Positions 17,818 through 27,045 of a stretch of 64,000 nt of DNA are shown piece after piece; positions within the stretch are counted from its first letter, which is position 1, and each line of letters begins with the position of its first letter. The notes beneath the pieces were generated by a model that saw only the letters and a program-made list of their open reading frames with translations, was not told the origin of the DNA and did not search any database. Origin of the DNA: a bacterium (GTDB taxonomy: Bacteria; Armatimonadota; Fimbriimonadia; Fimbriimonadales; Fimbriimonadaceae). The translations under genes were made by a program, and so were the position numbers. Where the stretch lies: NCBI GenBank assembly GCA_027483535.1, contig JAIXUN010000002.1:1860001-1924000 (forward strand). Direction: 5' to 3'.

Positions 17818-18351
17818 ACCAAGCGGGAAGCGGTGGATGATCTTGTAGGAGTTGTCGAGCTGAGTCTCGACCAGGCAGATCTCGTGGACCATCCAAGCTG
17901 CCTCCTCGTACTTCGCAATCGGAAAGTAATTGCTGAGCACCATCCCGAAGGGTCGCGAGGCGGGTCGCATGCGAGCAAGCGTCACGTGAGGCACATACGG
18001 ATCGTCCAGTTCGGCGTCTAACGCGTCTGCAAACTTCAAATGCAGATCAGCGAGCAGTTCGGGCTGATCAGCGTCTACGCCCCACCAGAGAACGCCCGGA
18101 CGACGAAAATCGGGAAAACAGCCGAGTTTGCTCATGGAAAGTCGGAACGGCTTCGTCTCACTACAGATCGCCTCGACCGAGGTCCAATCGCTGGTTTCAG
18201 AACCTCCCAAGAACAGAAGGGTCAAATGAAGCTTGTGACTCGGAACCCATTTAAGTCCTTGCCGATCCAGCTTTTCGTGCCATCGTCGGATGGATAGCTC
18301 CATCGGCTCGAGGCCGTCGTCGGGCGGGAAAATGGCAAGAAACCTTTGCAT
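17812..18351 (-). CDS. thpR: RNA 2',3'-cyclic phosphodiesterase (2H family)
   Basis: Opens 2',3'-cyclic phosphate RNA ends to 2'-phosphates (formerly LigT). The 179-residue protein has MQRFLAIFPPDD at the start and the two catalytic HxT motifs, HLTL (42-45) and HVTL (122-125), about 80 residues apart as expected for two-lobed 2H enzymes. It shares RNA-end chemistry with rtcB further along the window but is not adjacent to it. The gene is convergent with rluA. Confidence 0.9.
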   Translation of the reverse strand: MQRFLAIFPPDDGLEPMELSIRRWHEKLDRQGLKWVPSHKLHLTLLFLGGSETSDWTSVEAICSETKPFRLSMSKLGCFPDFRRPGVLWWGVDADQPELLADLHLKFADALDAELDDPYVPHVTLARMRPASRPFGMVLSNYFPIAKYEEAAWMVHEICLVETQLDNSYKIIHRFPLGR

Positions 18352-18402
18352 GAAACCTAATAATGGCGCATTGAGGCACAGGCGAACTCGTTGATGGAGT
18401 GT

Positions 18403-19104
18403 TCAGGCATTCGTCCGGATGTCTCGAAGCCACTTTACGTGCCCGTCAAGAAACAATCGGTTTCGACCGCCCAGATGAGGTGTGACTCCGCGAACGGCAG
18501 CGGGAACGGTCGGGATGGTTCGCGGGAAGTAAGGGTCAACCGCCAATTCGATGTCGGCCACGCCCTGTGGGAAACCGACCTGCGGGTTGTTCGCCTGCTG
18601 AAGGTCGGCAACAATTTGCTCGGCAGATTTATTCCAGAAGTTATCGAGCGGCGTGATCGGGTCGATCCGATCGAATCGCCAAACCCAATATCGAGCCGTT
18701 GCCGATGCACCCGAAGCTCGCGGATACTCCTGGGCTACCTGAACGATCCTCCCCAACGACGATGCCTGGATGCTCGGGCAATCCCAGATCTCGGCTTTCA
18801 CGTAGGGATCCAGAATCTGCGCTGCCCAACCACCTCGGGGGTCGCTCGGTGGCCAAGTGGTCCAAGGTCGATAACCACCCGGAAGGAGCGACTTGAGATC
18901 CTTCCGGTCCGGCATTCTGTCGTCCCAGTCTGCTTGGTAGAGAACGAACGCGGTTCCAATTTGCCGGAGGTTGGAAGTGCAGGTCGCTTTCTTCGCCGCC
19001 TCTTTAGCCTGGCTGAACACGGGAAAGAGGATCGCCGCCAAGATCGCGATGATCGCAATGACCACTAGCAGTTCAATCAACGTGAAGGCGCGACCCATTT
19101 TCAT
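18403..19104 (-). CDS. Prepilin-type protein with C-terminal DGH motif (DUF1559-like)
   Basis: A 233-residue type IV pilin-like protein. It begins [18 protein letters not shown], i.e. a prepilin peptidase site followed by a hydrophobic helix, then [20 protein letters not shown] and the C-terminal [15 protein letters not shown] block typical of Planctomycetota and Armatimonadota pseudopilins. ATG 19104 is chosen: it overlaps the stop of the upstream beta-lactamase-fold gene (TAATG) and gives a normal prepilin leader, while the longer frame does not. It probably joins a surface filament or type II secretion-like apparatus. Confidence 0.85.
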   Translation of the reverse strand: MKMGRAFTLIELLVVIAIIAILAAILFPVFSQAKEAAKKATCTSNLRQIGTAFVLYQADWDDRMPDRKDLKSLLPGGYRPWTTWPPSDPRGGWAAQILDPYVKAEIWDCPSIQASSLGRIVQVAQEYPRASGASATARYWVWRFDRIDPITPLDNFWNKSAEQIVADLQQANNPQVGFPQGVADIELAVDPYFPRTIPTVPAAVRGVTPHLGGRNRLFLDGHVKWLRDIRTNA

Positions 19105-20036
19105 TAACGAATAATCCCAATCGCTTTCAGGGTTTCCTTCGCCATGAAAGGAACGATCGTTTCGTTTGATGCATGCCCCTTGCAAAACACGGCGATAATC
19201 GCCTTTCGACCGTCTTGCGTTTGGACGAGAGCGAGGTCATGGTAAACGGTCGACGTCCAACCCGCCTTCGACCAGAGTTTGTAGCCGGAAGGCAAAATGC
19301 TTCCCGTGAATCCCTTCGACTGGCTATCTGCATTCTTAGAATCGGCGACGATCTCTCGTTTCATGTAACCGAGGATCCAATCGGTCCGATCTTTGGAGAC
19401 CAACTTTCCTTCAGAGATCAAGCTGAGCAATTGCACGCACGAATCTGGCGTGAGTGAGTTGCGAAACTCGAAATTGGGGCCATACCCCTGTCGCTCTCGA
19501 CCATACGGGCCCTCATTCCAAGTCTTCTGGTTCGCGTTGATTCCCTTGAATCCGAAACCCTCCAACCAGCGATTGACGGAGCGCCGCTTCTCCATCCAAG
19601 CCTTGAGTTCGCCTTCCGATAGTTCTGGACCACCCGTGGTTGCCGTCACCGCGTCGAGCACCAGAGCGGTGGCATCGTTGCTGGACTCGACGATCATGTC
19701 TTTGAATCCACGCTCCAGTTCGGGAGTCATTGTGAGCTGCTTTGCATCGAGCAAATGCGCTCCGTAGGCAATGTAGAAAAGCTTAACAACGCTTGCCGGA
19801 TACATCGCGACGTCGCCCCGATAACTCCCACCAAGGTTTAGGCTGGGAACGTAGACGGAGATCCCGATCTCGTCGGGCTTCAAATTCTCGCTGCGGAACT
19901 GAAGGGTTACCGCCTTCGCGACGTCCATGAGCTTGGAATTGATCAACTCATTGTTCAGAGTTGGCACTTGGATTTTTTCGTTCGCAGGAGCATTCATGAC
20001 CGAGGCGCATAGGATCGCAGGGAGAACAGACGGCAT
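19104..20036 (-). CDS. Secreted serine hydrolase, class A beta-lactamase fold
   Basis: A 310-residue exported protein with the three active-site motifs of the penicillin-recognising serine enzymes: SVVK (82-85, nucleophile Ser82) in [13 protein letters not shown] (118-120), and KAG (257-259) in SKAGWTS. The omega-loop ExxLN of true class A beta-lactamases is not evident, so it may be a peptidoglycan-related hydrolase rather than a resistance enzyme. It is translationally coupled to the downstream prepilin gene. Confidence 0.82.
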   Translation of the reverse strand: MPSVLPAILCASVMNAPANEKIQVPTLNNELINSKLMDVAKAVTLQFRSENLKPDEIGISVYVPSLNLGGSYRGDVAMYPASVVKLFYIAYGAHLLDAKQLTMTPELERGFKDMIVESSNDATALVLDAVTATTGGPELSEGELKAWMEKRRSVNRWLEGFGFKGINANQKTWNEGPYGRERQGYGPNFEFRNSLTPDSCVQLLSLISEGKLVSKDRTDWILGYMKREIVADSKNADSQSKGFTGSILPSGYKLWSKAGWTSTVYHDLALVQTQDGRKAIIAVFCKGHASNETIVPFMAKETLKAIGIIR

Positions 20037-20144
20037 TGACTTCGTTATACCGGGCGAATTTAACGATCATCATTTACGACGAACTTGGAGCCTCTTCCCT
20101 GTTCACAAAATTCACGACACGAAACTGCCTACACAAAGCCCGCG

Positions 20145-20816
20145 ATGTCGAACGCTTCGAACCATCAAAATAGAGTCATGGCACTCGTAAGCAGAACTCG
20201 CCCCGGAGCCGACCCCAACCTTCACATGATTCTCCTCCACGGACTCGGCAGCGACGAATTGGACATGTACGGCCTGGCTGAGACCCTTTCGAAGGAATGG
20301 AACATCCACTGCCTGCGAGCACCTATCGAGTACGTCCATGGTTACGCTTGGTTCGAGATCGACTGGGATGGCCACAACATAATGGTCCATGAAGACCAGG
20401 TTGATACGGCTGCCGAACAACTAGAAGCCTGGATCGATGCGATGCACGTTCAATGCAAGCCCGTCATCGGTGGCTTCAGTCAGGGCGCCATCATGTCGGC
20501 TGCAGTGGCGGCTCGTGTAAAGCGTGAAAAGATCGGGGGTGTAGTTTGCCTCTCCGGTGCCCCGTGCAACGCCCTAGAGGGCATTCAGGGTGCCTTGGCG
20601 GGCCTTCCCGTCTTCATTGCCCACGGTATTCAAGACGATGTCATTCATCCGACCTACGGCACCAACCTTCGGGATCGGTTTGAAGAGGGACATGCACTTG
20701 TGGAGTACACCGAATACGACCACGGCCACCACATCACGATGGAGCAGGTGGCGGACTTGAATCGGTGGCTGGCAAAACAGGAGAACCTGATCTCTCCGCT
20801 CGTCCCTCAGGATTAG
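20145..20816 (+). CDS. Phospholipase/carboxylesterase-like alpha/beta hydrolase
   Basis: About 223 residues of the YpfH/carboxylesterase type. The oxyanion region is ILLHGLGSDELDM, the nucleophile elbow is GGFSQGAIM (Ser at about residue 112 from this start), the acid lies in HGIQDDVIHP and the histidine in DHGHH. The open frame begins with a TTG at 20085 but the first 20 residues look unconserved; ATG 20145 or 20178 is more likely, and none has a convincing SD. No signal peptide is visible, so it is likely cytoplasmic. The substrate is unknown. Confidence 0.85.
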   Translation: MSNASNHQNRVMALVSRTRPGADPNLHMILLHGLGSDELDMYGLAETLSKEWNIHCLRAPIEYVHGYAWFEIDWDGHNIMVHEDQVDTAAEQLEAWIDAMHVQCKPVIGGFSQGAIMSAAVAARVKREKIGGVVCLSGAPCNALEGIQGALAGLPVFIAHGIQDDVIHPTYGTNLRDRFEEGHALVEYTEYDHGHHITMEQVADLNRWLAKQENLISPLVPQD

Positions 20817-20837
20817 GAGTCCTTGATCCGGCTTGGG

Positions 20838-21314
20838 CTAAAGCTTGAAGGTGGGGCGAGAACCCTCACCTTCTTTCGGTTTGAGGTCGCCGCCTTTTGT
20901 CACCGTCGATCCGAGATATCGTGCCTTGAACTCAGGTCGAATCCACTCCTTCATGAGCCATGCGCAGTACGGCGTGAGAACGCAACTAGAGATTCCTGCG
21001 GCGATGTTGGCGACATGAAGGGCGTAACTTGTCTCGCTCCGATTCCTCTTCAGAGCCAATAGCGCAAGGGCGATGAGGACCGTTGCGACGATGGCGACGC
21101 CGTACCCAACAAAGCGCAGGGCTGAAGGATCGAATGCGAAGACAAGCCCGGTATCGACCAACTCCGGATCCGAAGCCTCAATGCCACCGGGTGCGGGAAG
21201 AAACGCCACGCCAAGACCCGAAGCCAGCAACAATCCGTAAATCGAAACGTTGAGCCAACAGTAGGTTCGATAACCTTTCATGGCTCGCTCGAACCTCATC
21301 TCTTCGTTGATCAA
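20838..21314 (-). CDS. Membrane protein with three predicted helices, unrecognised
   Basis: A 158-residue protein. Hydrophobic segments lie at about 20-40 (WLNVSIYGLLLASGLGVAFL), 67-87 (VGYGVAIVATVLIALALLAL) and 100-118 (HVANIAAGISSCVLTPYCAW), with a charged C-terminal tail (FKARYLGSTVTKGGDLKPKE). No family is recognised. ATG 21299 is an alternative start. It converges on the esterase gene with a 21-base gap. Confidence 0.6.
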   Translation of the reverse strand: MINEEMRFERAMKGYRTYCWLNVSIYGLLLASGLGVAFLPAPGGIEASDPELVDTGLVFAFDPSALRFVGYGVAIVATVLIALALLALKRNRSETSYALHVANIAAGISSCVLTPYCAWLMKEWIRPEFKARYLGSTVTKGGDLKPKEGEGSRPTFKL

Positions 21315-21497
21315 TCGCTTTCCTCTCCCGTCTCGGCGCTACAAGGATCGAATGTCCAGGGCCCCACTCCGCTTGTATCTTTCACCAAGACGCAACGAAG
21401 TTTCACTTTTATTCAGGATTTGGGAACAACCAGCCCCTTTTATGTCTTAGGATCATATTGGAAGGGGAAAGTCTAGCGCTCTCCCGATGGAATTACT

Positions 21498-22058
21498 ATG
21501 AACAAGAAACTCGTTATCGGAAGTATCGCTCTCGTTGGTGCGGCAGTCGCAGTCGCGCTTGCACCGTCCTCTGGCCTGAAGAAGGGTGAGAACGTCTCCG
21601 CATTCCACCCAGAGCACGTTGCAGGTCCTCTTGCCAACTCCACCAAGTGCTTCCCTTGCACGTTCCAAAACCGACCGCAAGCACAGGTCTGGGTCAACAG
21701 CGACTCCATGACCAACGTTGCTGCCATCGCAAAGGTTCTCGACAAGGCTATGGACGCTCACAAGGGTTCCGAGTTCAAGGCCATGATCGTTATGCTCACC
21801 GACAGCAACAAGGTTGCTGCCACCAAGACCGCCGCCAAGGAGTTCGCTTCCAAGTCCGGTCTCAAGAACATCGCCGTTTCGGTTCTCTCCAAGACCGACG
21901 ATGCGGTTTCTGCATACAAGATCAACCTCTCCAACGATGTTAAGAACACCGTTGTGGTTTACAAGGACTGGAAAGTCGCCGCTTCGATGGTTAACCTCGT
22001 AGCCGACGAGAAGGGTGCCGCGGCTCTGTCCGGCGCAATCTCCTCCGTCGCCAAATAA
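21498..22058 (+). CDS. Secreted thioredoxin-like protein with CFPC motif
   Basis: A 186-residue exported protein. The signal peptide (MNKKLVIGSIALVGAAVAVA) is followed by FHPEHVAGPLANSTKCFPCT, where CFPC (51-54) resembles a redox CxxC, then NRPQAQVWVNSD and an alternating helix-strand pattern (AMIVMLTD, IAVSVLSK, NTVVVYKDWKV) consistent with a degenerate thioredoxin fold. Such 'GP...CPPCxxxNRPQ' proteins recur in Planctomycetota-like genomes; the function is unknown. A strong terminator follows. Confidence 0.75.
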   Translation: MNKKLVIGSIALVGAAVAVALAPSSGLKKGENVSAFHPEHVAGPLANSTKCFPCTFQNRPQAQVWVNSDSMTNVAAIAKVLDKAMDAHKGSEFKAMIVMLTDSNKVAATKTAAKEFASKSGLKNIAVSVLSKTDDAVSAYKINLSNDVKNTVVVYKDWKVAASMVNLVADEKGAAALSGAISSVAK

Positions 22059-22078
22059 GGTCGACTCGCGAAACAAAA

Positions 22079-22111
22079 AGACCCCGGCAAAGTTTGCCGG
22101 GGTCTTTTTTT
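22079..22111. terminator. Bidirectional terminator
   Basis: A 13-bp perfect inverted repeat (22079-22091 with 22093-22105) is followed by TTTTTTT on the plus strand and, read from the other side, by TTTTT on the minus strand. It serves both the convergent secreted-protein gene and the TPR gene. Confidence 0.93.
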
Positions 22112-22121
22112 GTTTGATTCT

Positions 22122-22871
22122 CTATTCGGTCTTTACGCCAAGAAGAGCAGCCAGACCGCGAGCGGTATCGTCGGTTGGATCCAATTCCAATGCCGAGATC
22201 ACATCTTTCTTGGCCTCGTCCGTTTTCTTCAGTTGCAAAGCGGCTCCCGCCCTTGCCGTGAGGTACTTCACGGAATTCGGGATCACCTTTACCGCCTGAT
22301 CCGCCCACTGATAAGCTCGGTCGTAGTAAAGGGGCACCTTGGCAAGTTCCACCTCGTCTTTCGACTGATTTGCCATTTGGGCAAGCTTCTGGAGAGTCAT
22401 GCTCAGAGAGCCCTTCGCCTCGACGACCGTCTTCTTGAGGGCATCCGAATCGCGCATCGAGTCTTTTGTCTCGTTTAGGATCGCCTGCTCATAGTTTCGA
22501 GCGGCGTCCTCCGGTTGGTCCAAGACGTCGTAGATTCTCCCCAACGCAAAGAAGGGCGCCACTTGCAGAGGGTTCGACTTTGAGAGAGCGACGAAGTAAT
22601 TCTTGCCTTCCTCGAGGGCCTTCTTATCCTCTTCCGCAAGGGTTTCGCCCGCAGCGAGCTTCTGTAGCGGCTCTTTCGTTAGCTCTTCCGCCTTTGTGAC
22701 CACTTTGGAGTACTCGTCCATCGTCGTGATGAGCGGGACACCCGGTGCGACCTCCGTCTGCGTGTTGGAGAACACAATTGCGCCGGCGAATGCAATGACA
22801 ATCGCCGACGGAACGATTGCTCGCTTCCACCTTGCGTTAGACAGGGGCTTTCCAGACTGCATGGCACTCAT
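22122..22871 (-). CDS. Membrane-anchored TPR protein
   Basis: A 249-residue protein with one N-terminal membrane segment (RAIVPSAIVIAFAGAIVFSN, about 17-36) and a helical repeat region. TPR-like units are visible around 100-130 (VAPFFALGRIYDVLDQPEDA) and 195-245 (VKYLTARAGAALQLKKTDEA, then ISALELDPTDDTARG). It starts 3 bases after leuS and is probably expressed with it. It may scaffold an envelope complex; no partner can be named. Confidence 0.75.
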   Translation of the reverse strand: MSAMQSGKPLSNARWKRAIVPSAIVIAFAGAIVFSNTQTEVAPGVPLITTMDEYSKVVTKAEELTKEPLQKLAAGETLAEEDKKALEEGKNYFVALSKSNPLQVAPFFALGRIYDVLDQPEDAARNYEQAILNETKDSMRDSDALKKTVVEAKGSLSMTLQKLAQMANQSKDEVELAKVPLYYDRAYQWADQAVKVIPNSVKYLTARAGAALQLKKTDEAKKDVISALELDPTDDTARGLAALLGVKTE

Positions 22872-22874
22872 AGA

Positions 22875-25586
22875 TTAGTCGCTCACAACAACGTTTACCA
22901 ATTTTCCTTGGACAACGATGACCTTGCGGATAGTCTTCCCGTCAGTGAAAGTCTTGACACGATCGCTGGCAAGGGCAAACTCCTGGAGCTGAGCATCGCT
23001 CGAACCCGCCGCCACTTCCAAGGTGTCGCGGAGCTTTCCGTTCACCTGAACGGCAACGGTCACCGAATCGGACTTCGCAAGTTCGGCGTCAAACTTCGGC
23101 CATTCGGCAAGGTAGGTCCCCCCTTCCTTTCCGAGGGATGTCCAAAGCTCATCCGCGCTGTGCGGTGCACCCGGCGAAAGGAGAAGCACCAGCGTTTCCG
23201 CCGCTTCCGAGAGGCATGCCTTTCGCTCCGGCGACATCGTCGCCAGATCAGCGCCTTTCAGCACATCGTAAAGCTCGTTCACGTACTTCATCAACCACGA
23301 AACGTAGGTGTTGAAGCTGAACCGCTCGATGTCGTCGGTGCAGTTCTTGATGGTCTGGTGAGTGACCCTTCTGACCCTCTTCACGAAATCGTCTGCTTCG
23401 CTGAATGCCAGCGCGCCCGACCAGTTCGGGTTGTAGTGGGGCTGAAGGTCGCTGATCCATTTGAAGATTCGCGAAAGGAACCGGACCTGACCTTGCATGC
23501 CCTCGTTTTGCCACTGAACATCGGCGTTGAACGGGGCGACAAAGAGCAGATACATTCGCAGGGCGTCTGCGCCGCAAAGCTCAACCGCTTCATCTGGGGT
23601 CACGACGTTGCCCTTCGATTTGCTCATGCGCACCCACTTCCAGGTGAGTTCGCTCTCCGGGAGGGTCTTTGCTTCTTCAAACGAGCAAAGAATTCCGTCT
23701 TCTCCCACGCCGAGCCTTTCGCCTTCTCGGGGCTTTCGGTACGGCGTATTCGCCAAGACTTGACCCTGGTTGAGCAACCGCTTGAACGGCTCTTTCACGG
23801 GAACGAGCCCTTCATCAAACAGCACCTTCGTCCAGAATCGAGCGTAGAGCAAGTGCATAACGGCATGCTCGGCACCGCCCACATAGCAGTCGACCGGCAT
23901 CCAATACTTCACCGCATCCGGACTCCAACCCTGATCTGGGTTGTGAGGATCGCAGAAGCGAAGGAAATACCAAGACGAGCAGGCGAAGCCGCCCATCGTG
24001 TCGGTTTCGCGTCGACCAAGGCGACCGTCGCGATCGGTCACGTTCACAAAGCTATCGATTCGTGCGAGAGGACTGGAGCCATCGTCCGAGGGCTCGTAGT
24101 TCTCTACCCACGGCAGCTCTACGGGCAACTCCGACTCGGGCACGAGCTGTTCTTCCCCATCGGCGCTGTGGATCACCGGGATCGGGCAGCCCCAATACCG
24201 CTGCCGAGAGATCAGCCAGTCGCGCAGCTTGTACTGAATCTTCCTTTCGCCGATTCCAAGAGCTTCCACCCACTCACCCAGAGCTTGCTGGGCTTGGGAA
24301 ACGGGTTGTCCGGAATACTCGCCACTGTTCACGAGAACTGAATCTTTGGATTCGAAAACGGTCGTGAACCGCTTCACATCGGCCAGGTACTCCTCCAGAG
24401 TCGCGCCCTGCTCCTTGAGATATTCAGGAGTCGGTTGAATGACGGGGATGACGTCCAATCCGAACTTAACGGCGAAGTCGAAGTCTCGTTGGTCATGACC
24501 GGGGACGGCCATGATCGCACCCGTTCCGTACGTCGCGAGAACGTAGTCGGCGATCCAAATCGGTACCTTCCCACCCGTTGCAGGGTTGATCGCATAGGCT
24601 CCGGTGAAGACTCCCGACTTCTCGCGAGTTGTCGCAGTTCGATCCGCATCGGAGAGCGCTTTTGCCTCGTCCTGATACGCCTTGATCCGTGCTCGATCTT
24701 CTTCGTTCACCGGGAGAAGGTCGACGAGGGCGTGCTCAGGAGCCAACACGCAGAAGGTCATGCCAAAGATCGTGTCAATTCGCGTGGTGAATACATCGAA
24801 GTAGCGCGCCTTGTCTCGTACGTCTGAATCCTCGGAGTCCAGGTCGAGTCGCTTCCCTTCGCGCTCGCCCGTTCCGGCAACTCGCATGGAGAACTGCACA
24901 CCCTCGCTGCGACCGATCCAGTTGCGCTGCATCGCTTTGATGCCTTCCGGCCAATCGAGAGTATCTAGATCATCGAGTAGTCGCTGAGCGTAATCGGTGA
25001 TCTTGAAGAACCACTGCGCGATCCACTTCTTCTCGACTACGGCACCGGAACGCTCGGCTCGACCACCGATCACTTCTTCATCGGCAAGAACGGTTTTGTC
25101 GATCGGATCCCAGTTGACGGCGGCGAGCTTTCGATACGCCAGCCCGCGCTTATAGAGGATGGAGAAAATCCACTGCGTCCACTTGTAGTAGTCGGCATCG
25201 CTGGACTTGAACGATCGGGACCAGTCGTACGAGATGCCGACCATGTCGATCTGTCGACGGTAGTTGTCGGCATAGCGATCGATCATCGGCGCCGGGTGGC
25301 TTTTGCGCTTGATCGCCTCGTTCTCGGCTGGAAGACCAAAAGCGTCGAATCCCATCGGGTGCAGAACGTTGTAGCCCTGCATAAACTTCATGCGGCACAG
25401 AACGTCGGTCGGGATGTAGTTGCGGCAGTGGCCAACGCTCAGGCCCGCTCCGGACGGATACGGGAAGAAATCCATCCCGTAGAACTTGGGTCGGTCGGCA
25501 TCGACGCGGGTTTTGAAGAGGTCGGTTTCCGTCCACTTCTGGCGCCATTTGGACTCAAATTCTTTCGGTTCGTAGCGGTCGAGCAT
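22875..25586 (-). CDS. leuS: Leucyl-tRNA synthetase
   Basis: Charges tRNA-Leu. About 903 residues from ATG 25586 (MLDRYEPKEFESKWRQ); the frame extends 13 codons further but the extension looks unconserved. Class I features: PYPSGAGLSVGHCRNY, where the HIGH motif reads SVGH rather than the usual H(M/V)GH, GFDAFGLPAENEA, the editing domain in the middle with TTRIDTIFGMTF, and RMSKSKGNVV. The C terminus has the usual anticodon-binding helices. No T-box is visible upstream. Confidence 0.95.
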   Translation of the reverse strand: MLDRYEPKEFESKWRQKWTETDLFKTRVDADRPKFYGMDFFPYPSGAGLSVGHCRNYIPTDVLCRMKFMQGYNVLHPMGFDAFGLPAENEAIKRKSHPAPMIDRYADNYRRQIDMVGISYDWSRSFKSSDADYYKWTQWIFSILYKRGLAYRKLAAVNWDPIDKTVLADEEVIGGRAERSGAVVEKKWIAQWFFKITDYAQRLLDDLDTLDWPEGIKAMQRNWIGRSEGVQFSMRVAGTGEREGKRLDLDSEDSDVRDKARYFDVFTTRIDTIFGMTFCVLAPEHALVDLLPVNEEDRARIKAYQDEAKALSDADRTATTREKSGVFTGAYAINPATGGKVPIWIADYVLATYGTGAIMAVPGHDQRDFDFAVKFGLDVIPVIQPTPEYLKEQGATLEEYLADVKRFTTVFESKDSVLVNSGEYSGQPVSQAQQALGEWVEALGIGERKIQYKLRDWLISRQRYWGCPIPVIHSADGEEQLVPESELPVELPWVENYEPSDDGSSPLARIDSFVNVTDRDGRLGRRETDTMGGFACSSWYFLRFCDPHNPDQGWSPDAVKYWMPVDCYVGGAEHAVMHLLYARFWTKVLFDEGLVPVKEPFKRLLNQGQVLANTPYRKPREGERLGVGEDGILCSFEEAKTLPESELTWKWVRMSKSKGNVVTPDEAVELCGADALRMYLLFVAPFNADVQWQNEGMQGQVRFLSRIFKWISDLQPHYNPNWSGALAFSEADDFVKRVRRVTHQTIKNCTDDIERFSFNTYVSWLMKYVNELYDVLKGADLATMSPERKACLSEAAETLVLLLSPGAPHSADELWTSLGKEGGTYLAEWPKFDAELAKSDSVTVAVQVNGKLRDTLEVAAGSSDAQLQEFALASDRVKTFTDGKTIRKVIVVQGKLVNVVVSD

Positions 25587-25674
25587 GAATTCTAAAGGTA
25601 CCAGACGAGCTGGGTTTGACCGCAAACGACGTTGGCGAGCTCAAGGATCTCAATCGTCTTGGGTTGAAAACAAA

Positions 25675-25705
25675 AATGAGCGATCCCGGAAAGGGATCGC
25701 TCATT
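25675..25705 (-). terminator. Terminator after the acyl-CoA dehydrogenase gene
   Basis: 13-bp stem (25675-25687 with 25693-25705), loop of five bases, followed on the minus strand by TTTTTG then TTTT. It separates the dehydrogenase from leuS. Confidence 0.9.
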
Positions 25706-25724
25706 TCCGAGATGCAATCGGGCC

Positions 25725-26915
25725 TTACTCGAACGGATAGGTCGGCAGATTCCGGGCGATCGGCTTGTCCGATCGGTAGCCGAGCGCGTACTCGCCTTGC
25801 ATGATCGTGTGGATCTCGTGGGTGCCTTCGTAGATCATCGCGCCACGCGAGTTTCGGAAGTATCGCTCCACCGGGAATTCGTCGCTGAAGCCATATGCAC
25901 CGTGGATCTCGACTGCCTTGTTCGCCGCATCGAAGGCGGCTTCGCAGTTCGTCCACTTCGCCATCGAGACCTCGCGGGTGTGTCGAAGACCGACGTTCTT
26001 CATCCAGCCCACTTGATAGTACAGGAGGCGACCTATGTCTCTCCCCCGCGCCATAGAGGCGATCATCTGCTGAACCAACTGCTTCTTGCCGATCGCCTCG
26101 CCCTGGACGGTTCGATCGTTCGCATACTTCACGCTCGCGTCTAGACAAGCGGTGATGATGCCAACCGCACCTGCCGCAACCGTGTACCGACCATGGTCGA
26201 GAGCGGACATGGCGACCTTGAAGCCGTCGCCTTCCTCACCGAGCATGTTCTCAGCCGGAACGCGCATGTTCTCAAAGAAGATTTGACCCGTGTTGCCGGC
26301 CCGAACGCCCAGTTTGCCCTTGATCGCTCGGGAGGAAAACCCAGGGGTGTTTCGGTCGACGATGAACGCCGCGAAAGGCGACTTCAGATCGGAGTTAGCA
26401 AGTCGGGCGATCACCAAAAACTGGTGAGCGTAGTCGGCAAGCGAGATCCAAGTCTTTTCGCCGTTGAGAATATACGAATCGCCGTCTTTGGTCGCCGTCG
26501 TTCGAAGGCTAGAGGCATCCGATCCGGCGTTCGGCTCGGTAAGGCCAAACGCTCCCCATCGGTCGCCCTTTGCCAATGCGGGAAGCCATCGCTCTTTCTG
26601 CTCGTCGGTTCCCCATTGCAAAATGGTCATGCAGTGCAGGCCGCTGTGAACGCTCATCACTACGCGAGCGGTCGTATCGGCCCGTTCGAGCTCCTCGCAC
26701 ACGATTCCAAGGGAGATGTAATCGGTGTTCGACCCGTGAAACTTCTCCGGAATGGACATGCCCAAGATGCCCGCTTCCGCCATTTTCTCGAGCATCGTTG
26801 CGTCACTCGTATGCTCGCGGTCTCTCTCGGCGAGTCCGGGAAGAACCTCGTTCTGACCGAACTTGTACGCCATTTCACGAATCAGTTCGTGCTCCTGCGT
26901 CAGGGCAAAATCCAT
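25725..26915 (-). CDS. Acyl-CoA dehydrogenase
   Basis: FAD enzyme that oxidises acyl-CoA thioesters to trans-2-enoyl-CoA. The 396-residue protein has the two ACAD signatures: FGLTEPNAGSDASSLRTTAT (middle domain) and the C-terminal block with IHGAYGFSDEFPVERYFRN, then catalytic Glu363 in IYEGTHEIH. It resembles short/branched-chain acyl-CoA dehydrogenases; the exact substrate cannot be read from sequence. It is a lone gene with its own terminator, and no electron-transfer flavoprotein or beta-oxidation partner lies nearby. Confidence 0.93.
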   Translation of the reverse strand: MDFALTQEHELIREMAYKFGQNEVLPGLAERDREHTSDATMLEKMAEAGILGMSIPEKFHGSNTDYISLGIVCEELERADTTARVVMSVHSGLHCMTILQWGTDEQKERWLPALAKGDRWGAFGLTEPNAGSDASSLRTTATKDGDSYILNGEKTWISLADYAHQFLVIARLANSDLKSPFAAFIVDRNTPGFSSRAIKGKLGVRAGNTGQIFFENMRVPAENMLGEEGDGFKVAMSALDHGRYTVAAGAVGIITACLDASVKYANDRTVQGEAIGKKQLVQQMIASMARGRDIGRLLYYQVGWMKNVGLRHTREVSMAKWTNCEAAFDAANKAVEIHGAYGFSDEFPVERYFRNSRGAMIYEGTHEIHTIMQGEYALGYRSDKPIARNLPTYPFE

Positions 26916-26993
26916 CCCATGATGTTATCCGAATCGAGCGATGTTTCAGGTTTCAGTTTTCAACTTTTTCTGAAATCTGGACCGTTTTGACGC

Positions 26994-27029
26994 AAAAAAG
27001 GTCGCTTGCGAGACTTCGTAAGCGACCTT
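26994..27029 (-). terminator. Terminator after the DUF4332 gene
   Basis: 10-bp stem (26998-27007 with 27020-27029) with a partly paired 12-base loop, followed on the minus strand by TTTTTT (26999-26994). Confidence 0.88.
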
Positions 27030-27045
27030 AGCTTTGGGTTGAGGA

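Noticed and set aside
20085-20144. TTG start of the esterase at 20085
   Set aside because: The first 20 residues are polar and unlike any esterase; downstream ATGs retain all catalytic motifs.
21453-22076. 207-codon minus-strand frame over the secreted CFPC protein
   Set aside because: The plus-strand gene has a signal peptide and its own bidirectional terminator; the minus frame does not.
22908-24341. 477-codon frame antisense to leuS
   Set aside because: Shadow of leuS codon usage; no motif.
25587-25724. T-box leader upstream of leuS, and one upstream of trpS
   Set aside because: No T-box sequence (AGGGTGGNACCGCG) is present in either upstream region; the leuS region holds only the acyl-CoA dehydrogenase terminator.
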